Assembly (NCBI GenBank): GCA_023548195.1
Contig: JAJHZJ010000311.1
Span: 4,487,919-4,551,918, forward strand
DNA: 64,000 nucleotides
Direction of reading: 5' to 3'
Source of the DNA: Bettongia penicillata ogilbyi
Lineage: Eukaryota; Chordata; Mammalia; Diprotodontia; Potoroidae
Part shown: positions 52,641-63,216 of the stretch, piece after piece
Layout of the letters: each line of letters opens with the position of its first letter
Position numbering within the stretch: the stretch's first letter is position 1
Notes under the pieces: model-generated
Databases searched by the model: none
Seen by the model: only the letters and a program-made list of their open reading frames with translations
Told to the model about the DNA's origin: nothing
Program-made: the position numbers and the translations under genes

Positions 52641-53985
52641 TGTATTTCCCTCCATCCTATTCCTTCCTGCTATTTATTCTATTATCTGTCTCCTTTCAAA
52701 AGTCCCTCCTCAAAAGTATTTTGCTTCTGACTACACCCTCCCCCAATCTGCCCTTCCTTCTATCATTCTTTCCCTTATCCCCTTCTCTTCTATTTTCTTG
52801 TATGGTAAATAAGATAAGTTTCTATACCCAATTAAGTGTATATCTTGTTTTCTCTTTGAGCCAGTTCTGATGAGAGTAAAGTTCACTCACTCCTCCTCCC
52901 CTTTCCCCTCTTCCCTTCCACTGCAAAAGTTTTTTCTTGCCTTTTTTATGTGAGATAATTTATTTTATTTTACCTCTCCCTTGTTCTTTCTCCAAGTACA
53001 TTCCTCCCTTACCCTTTAATTTTATTTTTAGATATCATCCCTTCATATTCAACTTATACCTATGCCGTCTGTCTATATATGCTCCTTCTAACTACCCTAA
53101 TAATGAAAAAGGTATTATGAGTTACAAATATCATCTTCCTATGTTGGAATGTAAACAGTTTAACCTTATTAAATCCCTTATGATTTCCTTTTTCTGTTTA
53201 CCTTTCTATGCTTCTCTTGAGTCTTGTATTTAAAAGTAAAATTTTCTGCTCAGCTCTGGTATTTTTCATCAAGAATGCTTGAAATTCCCTCTATCTCACT
53301 GAAGGTCTTTTTCCCCCTCTGAAGGATTATACTTAGTTTTGCTGGGTAGTTGATTCTTGGTTGTAATTCTGGCTCCTTTGTCTTCTGGAATATCATATTC
53401 CAAGCCCTATGATCCTTTAATGGAGACTGCTAAATCTTATGTTTTCCTGACTGTGGTTCCACAATACTTGAATTGTTTCTTTCTGGCTGCTTGCAATATT
53501 TTCTTCTTGACCTGGGAATTCTGGAATTTGGCTATAATATTCCTGGCAGTTTTCATTTTGAGATTTCTTTCAGGAAGTGACTTTTCATTTCTATTTTACC
53601 TTCTGGTTCTAGAAGACCAGGGCAGTTTTCCTAGATAGTTTCTTGAAAGATGATGTCTAGACTCTTTTTTTTGATCATGACTTTCAGATAGTCCAATACT
53701 TTTAAAATTATCTTTTCTGGATCTATTTTCTAGGTCAGTTGTTTTTCCTATGATATATTTCACACTGTCTTCTATTTTTTCATTCTTTTGGTTTTGTTTT
53801 ATGGTTTCTTGATTTCTCATAAAGTGATGAGCTTTTGGACCCCCTTTTCCATTTGGCCCATTCTGCTTTTTAAGGTATTTTTCTCCTTATTGGCTTTTTG
53901 GACTTCTATACCATTTGACTGTGAGTTCATCTTTCAATGATTTCTTCTGTGTGTTGGTTTTCTTTTGATACCAATTTTCCACAGA
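52641..53985 (-). mobile_element. L1 ORF1 and spacer joined to ORF2 3' end (half-L1-like)
   Basis: On the minus strand an ORF1 fragment runs from about 53,985 to 53,230, with pieces such as ENRSRKDNFKSIGLSESHDQ, and ends with the same sequence as 38,461-38,780. An A/G-rich spacer equal to 38,800-39,360 follows. It then passes straight into the 3' part of ORF2 at 52,640. EN and most of RT are missing, so this is an internally deleted or half-L1-type element. Confidence 0.65.
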
Positions 53986-54429
53986 CTTAGTTGGGCCAAG
54001 ATAACTAGGCAGCTTTCCTCACCTAACCATGTCCCAAATATCATCAACCCATCCCTACACTAAATCCTGACTAGGGCTTGTTCCTTGGAGAGTACTGGAC
54101 CCAGGGGAAAACATTATGAAGGTTCCTTCCTTCTACTCAACATTATAATCCAGTCTTGTTAAGAGGAGCATGAGGACATCCTAGAAAGAAAGTCATAATC
54201 CAAGGGAGTAATGGTGTTAGTTGTCAGACAGCTACCCACGTCACTGATTTTATATGTATAACCCCTGACTTAGAAGAGTAGTTCTGAGTTTACACAAACT
54301 AGGCTCACTCTTTTAAAAAAAAATTGTTGGCTATGTTCTTGTTTTGTTTTTTTTTTTAACCCGAAATCTTTATGCCAGAAGGTTGTATAGTTTCAAGTTG
54401 CAGAGAGAAGTGCCTGTCTACTCATTCTC

Positions 54430-55290
54430 TGGTTTCTTTTTTTTTTTCTTTTTCTTTTCATTAATTTGAACTTGATGAATATTAACAAACATGAGTATCT
54501 ACTTGTGTAGAAAACAGAAAAAGAGGTCTACATAGGAAACCATGAATCTCCCTTACATTCTGCATGAATTTTTGGGGGCGATATATGTCAAATTTAGGAG
54601 CATCTAGGTGGTGCAATGGGTAGAGCATGGCCAGGAGTCAGTAAGATTCATCTCTCTGACTTCAAATCTGGCCTCAGACACTTACTAGCTGTGTGACCCT
54701 GGACAAGTCACTTAACCCTGTTTGCCTCAGTTTCCTCATCTGTAAAATGGGCAAGAGAGGGAAATGGCAAACCATTCTAGTATCTTTGCCACGAAAATGG
54801 GCTCATGAAGAGTCAAACACAACTGAACATAACAAGTGCCAAATTCAGTATAGTATTTCCAATACTGCCCTGGTTGTTTATATTCCATTCCGAACTTTTC
54901 TCCTGCTCTCTTTTATTAGCTTTTAAGGAATAATTGATACTTTTTCTTCCCTTTTTTGATATTGATATCATTACCTCCTCACCCCATAATTCTCCTTCCT
55001 TTCTCCCCCCAAAATCAACTTCCCTTGTTATAAGTGTAGTCACATAAAACAAATCTACCCATTGTCCATGTTTGAGAATGTATGTCTCCTTCTTCACCTC
55101 TAGTTCATCACCTCTGTGCCAAGAGGTCAGGAGCATGACTTATGATAAATCTTCTGGAGTTCTGATGGACCAGTGATTAGTCAGGGTACCAATCAGAGTT
55201 TCTGAGTCTTTCTCAGTTATTTTCCATTACAGTGTATACATTGTTCTTTGGGTTCTGACCAGGTTTGCCCTTAAAAGATATTTCTCAAAA
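54430..55290 (-). mobile_element. L1-type 3' region, split by a SINE
   Basis: Parts at 54,430-54,596 and 54,838-55,290 read, on the minus strand, 'GTGATGAACTAGAGGTGAAG', 'TGGGTAGATTTGTTTTATGT' and 'TTGATTTTGGGGGGAGAAAG'. The opposite-strand relative is at 55,505. The family is assigned from pattern only. Confidence 0.5.
54597..54838 (+). repeat. tRNA-like marsupial SINE, inserted in L1 3' region
   Basis: Complete sense copy from 'GAGCATCTAGGTGGTGCAAT' through 'GGGAAATGGCAAACCATTC' to 'CAAACACAACTGAACATAAC'. Flanks TGTCAAATTTAG and TGCCAAATTCAG look like a target-site duplication. Confidence 0.85.
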
Positions 55291-55504
55291 ATCTCTCTGG
55301 CTTGGGTTCTTACTTAGGGTTTGCCCCTAGAGCATGAGGATTGGTTTGTATCTAGATCTCTCCAGAAAAGTAAAGAGCCCTCAGTAATCATGTAAGTGCT
55401 CAGCCTCTCAAGATACCAGATATAGGACAGGCTTTATTTTATCCAACAAAAATTGCAAAACCCCAAGAACTTGTATTCAAGCCCACAAACTGTCGAGAAA
55501 ACTC

Positions 55505-55770
55505 TTCTTAACAGTTTAAACAATAACATTGTAAAGACAGATATTTTTAAAAGGCTTAAGAGTTCTAATCAACTCAATGGCCAACATGATCCCAGATCAG
55601 TGATGAAACATGCTACCCACATCCTGAGAGAGAAGTGATGCAGGGTACAAAAAGTCTTTTGGACATAGCCAGTGAAGTAGTTTGTTTTCCTTGATTATGC
55701 ATCTTTGTTAGATGGTTGTTTTTTTTTTTTTTTTTAAAGTGTGTGTATAGTGAGGGGAGGGAGGACAGAG
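55505..55770 (+). repeat. L1-type 3' end
   Basis: 'AACATTGTAAAGACAGATAT', 'GAGAGAAGTGATGCAGGG', 'TTTTGGACATAGCCAGTG', an 18-base T-run at 55,718-55,735, then a G-rich tract. Confidence 0.55.
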
Positions 55771-55771
55771 A

Positions 55772-56262
55772 GGTAGCATGATAAATAGGGCCTGTAGTCA
55801 GGAAGACCTAAGTTCATATCTAGCTTCAGATATTTTACTAGTTGCATGACCTTGGACAAGTCACTTCACCTTTGTCTGCCTCAGTTTTCTCATCCATAAA
55901 ATGGGGATAATGGTAGCTAGGAGGCACAATAAATAGAGTATAGGCCCTCGAGTCAGGAGGATCTGAGTTCAAATCAGACCCCAGCTCTGGGCAAGTCACA
56001 ACTCTGTTTGCCTCAGTTTCCTCATCTGCAAAATGAGCTGGAGAAGGAAATAGAAAACCATTCCAGTATGTCATTCTTTACCAAGAATGACCCCAAATGG
56101 ACACAACTAAGATGAATGAACACCAGCAACAAAATGGGGGATACTAATAACCCTACCTCCCAGAGTTGTTGTGGGTATCAAAAGAAATAACTGTAAAACA
56201 GCACAGTGCCTGACACACATTAAGGACTACATAAACATTACTGATTATTACTTGCCACATGG
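55772..56262 (+). repeat. SINE inserted within a SINE
   Basis: The outer MIR/tRNA-like SINE is 55,772-55,909 plus 56,131-56,262. The inner SINE is 55,914-56,130 ('CTAGGAGGCACAATAAATAG', 'GAGCTGGAGAAGGAAATAG'). AAAATGGGGATA (55,898) and AAAATGGGGGATA (56,131) are the duplicated target. Confidence 0.8.
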
Positions 56263-56854
56263 GAGTATGGATGCAATCTGAAGCTAGGTGAAATCATGTA
56301 GCCAAATGCTATGTGTACCATTGGCAACAAACAGTGGAAATTGAGGCCACTTGTTCAAGGGCAGGGAAAGCAGTGGCAGGTCAGGAATTCCCCCTTGAGG
56401 AAAGGGTGTCCATATTACTGTTTGTGGAGACCAAGAACACAAATCAAGAAAGCTGGAATAAAGAATAAGACGAGCTGATTGGGAATCAATATGCAGAGAA
56501 CCAGGTCCAGATCAGCTGGAGAGCCAGAGTAATTTCAAAAAATCTCAGTGACTGGTGAAAAGACCATTCTAAATGCTTGAGGTGCCTCCTAGGTTCCCTC
56601 TGCAATCTAGAATTTATAATTTCTCATCCAGGAGGTTACCAGCCATGGTAACATGACTAATACAATAAAAAAAATAAATACACATTCCCTTCCTTGATCC
56701 TTTCCATGACCTGAAGGAGTAGGTAGAGTTATGACTATTCCTCAGGTACCCCCCAAAGTAAGAAGGCAGTCTGGAGGATAGTTAGAGACAATAGGGAACC
56801 AGAAGAGTTAATAGAGTTTAATTTTGCTCAACTACTGCATGTTTAATATACCAC

Positions 56855-57226
56855 TTGGCCACAAAAAGGTCACCTATCTATAGCACATCAACACAGAGTG
56901 CTAAGACTAAGTTAGAAAATTTCCTAGCCATCAAGATAGGGACCCTAGGGCTACAATCTGTCCTATTTTCACAATCCCAAGGAGTAAATTTATATCATAT
57001 TTTAGATTCATTCAGAACCTGGTTCAGTGAAGAATTCTTTTCTGCCAGGTCTTTGAAGTGGGGCCTGTTACACTTGCTCATGTACATAGAGGGAATCTTT
57101 GGTAAGGCCCCACGTGGTCTGGCAGCTCGAGGAAAATGTCACCTGGTAGGCAAATTAGTAAATGATGTTGCCTTGTTGTTCAATAGTAAAGTGATACCCC
57201 TTCTTTCTGCAGGCCTATGGACATGA
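56855..57226 (+). other. Unassigned 123-codon ORF
   Basis: An open frame starting MATKRSPIYSTSTQ. I recognise no domain, signal peptide or membrane segment. There is no promoter, splice or poly(A) context that favours a gene. The surrounding 56.3-57.7 kb has no repeat I know, so it may be a chance ORF or part of an unrecognised old element. Confidence 0.15.
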
Positions 57227-57694
57227 GCTAATGTGGGTTGCATACATGAGTGCAGTGCCCCAGGTGTCCCCTGGGACAGAAAAGTCTGTTCTACTTTCTC
57301 AGAAGCACATTCCATTGTTGGTCAGTCATAGCTATTTTTTAAAGGGGGTTTTTCTTATATCTCCCTCCCTTTAAGCCTTGGACCTGGTTTTGCCTTCTAG
57401 GGCAACACGGAACAAATCCATTCCCTTTTCTTTGAAGACAACTATATGTCCCCTATACATTTTCCCTTTTCGGACTAATGTTACTAATTCCTTTACCTGG
57501 ACCTAATGTGAGATGTTTTACAGCCATTCATCATATTGCTTGTTCTGTCTGGGACTCTCCGTAGTCTGTCAATATTGTTCTTATAATGTAAACACAGAAT
57601 TACAGACATGATCTAATCAGAATACGGAGGATGACCACATAGATTATTTCTTAAGACCCGGACACATGTGCTTTTAGACCACTAAAGATTGCAT

Positions 57695-57727
57695 TTGTGT
57701 ATGTGTGTGTGTGTGTGTGTGTGTGTT
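57695..57727 (+). repeat. (GT)n microsatellite
   Basis: About 14 GT units with one A interruption. Confidence 0.9.
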
Positions 57728-57729
57728 TA

Positions 57730-58325
57730 TTAATTTTGCAGCTACATCTCTTTTTGTGGTGTCCAACAACTGGAAATTGAGGGGATGCCCATCAGCTGAG
57801 GAATGACTGAACAAGCAGTAGAATATGATTGTCATGCGATACACATGTTCCATAAGAAATGATGAGGGGGATAGCTTCACAAAAACCTAGGAAGACTTAT
57901 AGGAACTGATGCAAAATGAAATGAGCAAACTTGCAGAACATGATACATAGCAACTGCAATATTTTAGTGACAATCAACTGTGAAAGACTTAGCTACTCTG
58001 ATCAATACAATGATCCAAGACAATTTTTAAGGGCTCATGATGAAAAATGAATGTTCAGAGAGAGTCTGGGTGCAAACTGAAGTATAAGTTTTTCACTTTC
58101 CTTTTCTCGTTTTTTTAGCCATGGTAACATGGATAATATGAAAATATGTTTCATGTGATTTCACATGTATAATTAATATCATATTGCTTGCCTTCTCAAT
58201 AAGTGTGGGAGGGGTGAGAGGGAGAGAAAGAATTTGGAAATAAAAAAATTAAATAAATTTTAAAATAAATAAATTACAATAAAAAGAAATAAAATAATGC
58301 TAAAAATAAATAAATAATGAACTTA
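57730..58325 (+). mobile_element. L1 3' end with A-rich tail
   Basis: 'GGAAATTGAGGGGATGCCCA', 'AAGAAATGATGAGGGGGATA', 'GGAACTGATGCAAAATGAAA', 'GCTTGCCTTCTCAATAAGTG', then an AAATAAAT-rich tail of about 80 bases. 5'-truncated. Confidence 0.85.
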
Positions 58326-58329
58326 TTTT

Positions 58330-60250
58330 GAAAAGAATGTAGCAGCTGCATCATATTCTTGGCTCACATTAAATCTGTGATCCAAAAACACCCACCAGAA
58401 CTTTTTTTCATATGAACTGCTTGTTGCCAAGCTAGGTCTCTTCACACCTGCATTTCTGAACCTGATTTTTAAAAACAAATGCATGTTACACTGATGCATT
58501 TTCAATTTCATTTTTTCAGTTATTGACTTTGTTTTGGGATCTTCTGCTCTTAGAGATAGCTTAAAAACAAAATAGCCGCATGTTTTTAAAAATTGTGTCA
58601 CCTCCAGCATAGATTTCCCCTGTAAGTTTTTGATCAGGTTCAGCTGCCTCCTGACTTCATTTTCATCAGTGCTGTTTCAACTTCCTCAAATAACATATTG
58701 CTTATTTTGGTGGTAGAATAGAAATGGGGTGTTTACACTATCAGCATGGTTCAAAAGAAATCACCTTGGAAACATGACAAATCTGTTCTAACATCTATCT
58801 GTTGCCCTTCTAGTTTTATCGATCAATAAACATTTATTAAGCACCCACTATGTGCTAAGTGTTGGGGATACAAAGAGAGACAAAAGATAGCCCCTGCCCT
58901 CAAGGAGCTCACCACCTGAGGAGGGGAGACAACATGCACACAAATATGTACAAAGCAAGCTATATCCAGGATAAATAGGAAATGATTGATAGGCACTAAA
59001 ATCATCAGATAATTTGGCTTAATCATGTTAGGTTGGGTTTTTTTCCTTTTCAGAATCTTTTGCTGTTTTATAAGACAATGCTACTCCTAACCTTCAGTCA
59101 TCCTCCTCCATGAGGTTTTGCAGATAGCCTTATATTCATTTATTGATGCTTTAAGCTTTCAGATCTCTTGAGCTAGGAGAAAAAAAGTGTTTCCTAGTTG
59201 AGACAATTTCGTTCTTTTCTTTTTGTCATTGTTTTACATCAATCACATTTTTCTCAGAAGTGGTAATGATCATGCTCAATATCTTTATTTCTGTTCATTT
59301 TCCAGTTCAAGAACTTGTTTAGATTGGTTAGGTCTATTAAAACTATTATAAGGGCACTCAGTCTTTCCTAAGTTTTATCCTTTTCCCCCCTCTTAATTTG
59401 ATGTTAATTTTGACCTTGGCTCTAATATGATCTGACTGTAACAAAGGGTATATTGTCAAATAATTTCCACATGGATCACCAGTTGTTCCCACTCAGTTAA
59501 ATATAAGGTCAGTTTTTTTGGTCATTTTCAGGACTTGTCTGATCTAGCACTTCTCAATTCTCTTCTTAAACAAAGAACTCTGGATACACAGTCACGAAGC
59601 TTCTGAATGCCTGAAAACCTTTTGGTCTCTCTCATTTCCCAGCCCTGAAACACACATGTGGGCCCATTTTACCCCTTCCTCCTGTATCCACCTTCTCATC
59701 AAAGTTACCAGGTATCAATATTTATTTGATTTGGTTTGGAAGATTTTGTCAAGGTCTTCATGGAACATCTTTCTTCATCCTCTGCAGTAGCTGATGTGAC
59801 ACAACCTGTAACTCTTTTCAGAATGAGTCCCTTGCCCTTGCTTACCACAGCACAAGGTGAGATGACCAAGTGTCTTATCAAGTGATATTTCTCTAAGCCC
59901 TTGGACAGGTGATAAAAATGTTCAGTCAACCTATTACTTACTGATCTGAACCTATGACCCATCATTCCACATGGCTACAATTTCTTTATGTGTTCTTGTT
60001 TGTTTACTGGGAGATTGTCAATATGAATGTGATCTTGTTCCACCAAGAGTGTATCAACTCATTAGTCACTGTATGACGATCTCACTTGTAAAGTTAAATA
60101 TGTGTAGATAATTTTAAAATGGTGGTTCCAAGGATCCGTGATCCCCTTTCTACCATTGCACTATCATTTCTCAGGAAACTGTGCAAGGCTGAGGGTTATT
60201 TTGCTTTTACTCTGTTTCATGGCCAAAAAAATTCATCATCATATGTTCAA
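58330..60250 (-). mobile_element. RTE-clade LINE, endonuclease to early RT, decayed
   Basis: Read on the minus strand in shifting frames: an endonuclease piece GNFDEKVDTGGRGK (like the GDFNAKVG box) near 59,710-59,670; a DHIRAKVKI-like end of EN near 59,430-59,400; then NWKMNRNKDIEHDHYHF; and, past an L2 insertion, VETALMKMKSGG with a GGD-like continuation near 58,670-58,580. Many stops. An unrelated L2 tail interrupts it at 58,812-59,020. Confidence 0.65.
58812..59020 (-). repeat. L2 3' end inserted in the RTE fossil
   Basis: 'GATCAATAAACATTTATTAA', 'CCACTATGTGCTAAGTGTTG', 'GCCCTCAAGGAGCTCACCAC': a well preserved antisense L2 tail of about 200 bases. Confidence 0.85.
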
Positions 60251-60689
60251 CTTGCTCATGACAGGCCTCTCTGTTTAGCTGCACTAGTCCTCAGACGGCA
60301 GATGTAGGTGGTCACCAGGACCATTAACAAAATCTTTCCAGACTGGTAGATCCTGTTGGAACTTGTTATGATGAAAAAAATTAAGTGACTGAAAAGAGAC
60401 TATAATAATTGACCAAGACGGCTTTCTTATCACCATAAAATATTTACAAAAATCATCTATGTGTAATAAGGAATCCTGAGATTCGGGGTTCAGGGAGCCA
60501 AGCATTCCCTCTCAGCTCAAAGAGTAATTTGGGGCTATCCGGATGTTTGAACCAACTTGAGTCATGCCTGGGATTATGTAAAGGTATACGCATAGTCTGC
60601 CTTCCGATTCAAATAGTCCCAGCTTGTTCTCAGGGTTGTCTTTCTGAATTACTAATCCCAGGATGCCACTCAGAATGTTCTCAAACTTC

Positions 60690-60950
60690 TAATAACTGTT
60701 GTTGTTCAGTCACAGTTGCATCTAATTCTTCATCGTCCCATTTGGCGTTTTCTTGTCGAAGACACTAGAATGGTTTGTCGTTTCCTTCTCTAGCTGATTT
60801 TGCAGATGAGGAAACTGAGGCAAACAAGGTTACGTGACTTGCCCAGGGACACACAGCTAGTAAGCATCTGAAGCCAGATTGAATTCAGAAAGATGAGTCT
60901 TCCTTATTCTAGTCCCGACACTCTATCCGTTGCACCACCTAGTTGTCCGA
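60690..60950 (-). repeat. tRNA-like marsupial SINE
   Basis: Antisense copy: 'GTTGTTGTTCAGTCACAGTT', 'CAGATGAGGAAACTGAGGC', 'TATCCGTTGCACCACCTAG'. Confidence 0.85.
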
Positions 60951-60951
60951 T

Positions 60952-61265
60952 TCTAATAATAGCTAACATTTATGCAGTGCTTACTATGAGTCGGGATAGA
61001 GAAGGAAAGCCCCGTATGAGGTCACAGAGAGTTGGACACAACCGAAATGACTCCACACAACAAAATGTACATCAGGTACTGTGCTAAGAACTTTATGTTT
61101 AAAATTACCATCTTGTTTGTCTCACAACAACCCTAGGAGGTATGTGCTGTAATTATCTCTATCTTGTAGAAGAGGAAATTGAGGCAAACAGTGACCTGCC
61201 CAAGGTCACACAACTAGAAATATATCCTAGTTTGGATCTGAACTCAGGTCTTCTTGAATCCAGTC
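60952..61265 (-). repeat. MIR-type SINE carrying a SINE-tail piece
   Basis: 'AATAATAGCTAACATTTATG' and 'ACATCAGGTACTGTGCTAAG' belong to MIR. Between them, 60,998-61,070 holds a plus-strand tRNA-SINE tail ('GGTCACAGAGAGTTGGACAC'). The rest of MIR continues to 61,265. Confidence 0.65.
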
Positions 61266-61784
61266 ATGGAGCTCAATAAATAGAGCCATCAAACTGACTT
61301 CTATTGTGTATGCACTAAAAGAAAGTATCTTGATGAAAATATGAAAAAGAACCCTGCAGACAACCACATTGCTACAAGCACAGAATTGACTAAGAGGTAT
61401 AAAGAGTTCATGATCAAAGGAGACAGCATATATAAAGCAGGACCTAAACCTCAAAGTGCTATTAAAATGTCAGCTATTATTATCCATTGGTGCTAGTCTG
61501 GGGAGTTCCCCAGTCAACTTGATGAGCTTCCAGGGTGGTAAGCCTTGACAGATGCACCCTCAGAGATAATTGTTCAAAGATCCCCTGCTGCAGTTGGATG
61601 GAAAATGGAAGGACACAGACACATGCTGAGAAGACATGGCTAGGGTCATGAACTGTCTCAGCAGAAAGAGTACATATTGATAAGATCACCTATCATCAAA
61701 GTAAAAAGTTATTGGATCAGGCCAGTCAAGACCATTTTGAATTATGATTGTCTTCTATACTATTAACTACTCCAAGTTTTGAAA

Positions 61785-61990
61785 ATTCAATAACATTTCT
61801 TTTACATCATCATCCAAGTCATTGATAGAAACACTGAATTAAACACAGAGCCATAGAAAACTTCCAGGTTAAATCAACTGTTTTGCTGCTGAATCACATT
61901 TTTGGCTCATATTGAGTCCATAATTAAATAAAACCATCAGAACTTTTTTCAATAAACATCAGTCAATTACATCATTCATGAATCGACATT
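61785..61990. repeat. Possible old repeat shared with 58.3 kb
   Basis: 'TTTTTGGCTCATATTGAGTC' and 'AAACCATCAGAACTTTTTTC' resemble 58,350-58,412 (TCTTGGCTCACATTAAATCT, CCACCAGAACTTTTTTTC). The class is unknown. Confidence 0.35.
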
Positions 61991-62329
61991 TGGCAGACTT
62001 CTAGCAAGATAATAGTCAAAAGGAACTGGATAGAAGATGGTGCCCGAGAGAAGGTTTTAGATTTCCAAATCACAGTTTAAAATATAGGAATGATGGGTTC
62101 TTGGGCAAGAATGGAGAGTGCCTAATGAGGGCTGGTAAAACTGTATTTACCCATAATTTTGGAAATCTAATCAAAAGGACTTTAAACTAAAGGATAAGGT
62201 AGATGGAGAAAACAGACTACACTTATCTATTACATATAAGAAGAAAAATAATATTTAATGCCCAGAAAAATCACAGAAGACAAAATCTAAGAAAGAAACT
62301 AGCAGTAAAATCCATGGCCTTAGATGTCT

Positions 62330-62556
62330 ATTTAGGTGGCGCAGTGGATAGAGCCCCTGACCTGGATTCAGGAAAACCTGGGTTCAAATCTGACCTCCTA
62401 GCTGTATGACCCTGAGCAAATCACTTAACCCCATGTGCCTCAGTTTCCTCATCTATGAAATGAACTGAAGAAGAAAATGGCAAACCGCTCCAGTATCTTT
62501 GCCAAGAAAACCTCAAATAAGGTCACGAAGAGTCAGACCCAAGTGAACAATAATAC
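62330..62556 (+). repeat. tRNA-like marsupial SINE
   Basis: Sense copy: 'TTAGGTGGCGCAGTGGATAG', 'CTGACCTGGATTCAGG', 'GGTTCAAATCTGACC' (B-box-like), 'GGCAAACCGCTCCAGTATC', 'GTCACGAAGAGTCAGACC'. Among the best preserved copies in the window. Confidence 0.9.
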
Positions 62557-62645
62557 TAGACATCTCAAACTCAATATGTCCAAAATTGAATTCATTATCA
62601 TCATTTCCCATTCAGCTGTTTTCCTGGACTTTGTCATCTCCAGAA
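62557..62645 (+). repeat. L2 fragment
   Basis: 'ATCTCAAACTCAATATGTCC' and 'AAAATTGAATTCATTATC' match the L2 segment after the RT domain, as at 37,435-37,470. Confidence 0.65.
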
Positions 62646-62919
62646 ACTCATCCTTCTGCAAGATGAAATCAACTCTGAAAGTCTTACCTCCTCAGATCCT
62701 TTCCTATCGCCCCAAGCATCCTGTGCTCAGCAACCTCCCCTTCCCAGCCCCTTGTTGCTGTTTCCCTCCCTGCCAGATGTCTTTCTTTTCTTTGCCTCAT
62801 TAAAGGGGCCATGCCCTGTCTACTTCTTAAACAGGCCTATTCAATGGATGGGTGTTACCTCACCCTAAGTGAGTACTGGCAAAGACCTTGGCCTAAAGGG
62901 GCCAAGGTCTCTTAATGCA

Positions 62920-63105
62920 TCCTGGGTCATCTCCAGTCATCCTGATGAATATCTGGTCACTGGATCCAGATGACTCCAAGGGAGAAGTGAGGCTGGTGAC
63001 CTTGCACAGCCCTCCCTCACTCAAAACAAAGTCAAGTGCAAGTCATGTCAACATTTCTTTGATGGCATGGCCTTCTCTGGGCAACAAAGGACGAACACAA
63101 CCTCC
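62920..63105 (+). repeat. RTE-type SINE tail
   Basis: 'GGTCATCTCCAGTCATCCTG', 'ATATCTGGTCACTGGATCC', 'CCCTCCCTCACTCAAAAC', 'GCAACAAAGGACGAACACAA'. Same tail as 35,440-35,620, without the tRNA-like head. Confidence 0.8.
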
Positions 63106-63107
63106 AT

Positions 63108-63216
63108 TGGACTGTGAGCTCCTTGAGGGCAGGGACTGTCTTATATCTTTCTCTGTGTTCCCCAGTGTTTAGCACACTGCCTTGGCACATGCTTAAAAAA
63201 TGTTTATTGACTCTAA
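63108..63216 (+). repeat. L2 3' end
   Basis: 'GGACTGTGAGCTCCTTGAGG', 'GCAGGGACTGTCTTATATC', 'TTTAGCACACTGCCTTGGC', 'ATGTTTATTGACT': a near-consensus L2 tail. Confidence 0.9.

Noticed and set aside
62330..62400. Possible tRNA gene at a B-box-like motif
   Set aside because: The A-box and B-box-like sequence belongs to a SINE head followed by a SINE tail; no cloverleaf can be drawn.
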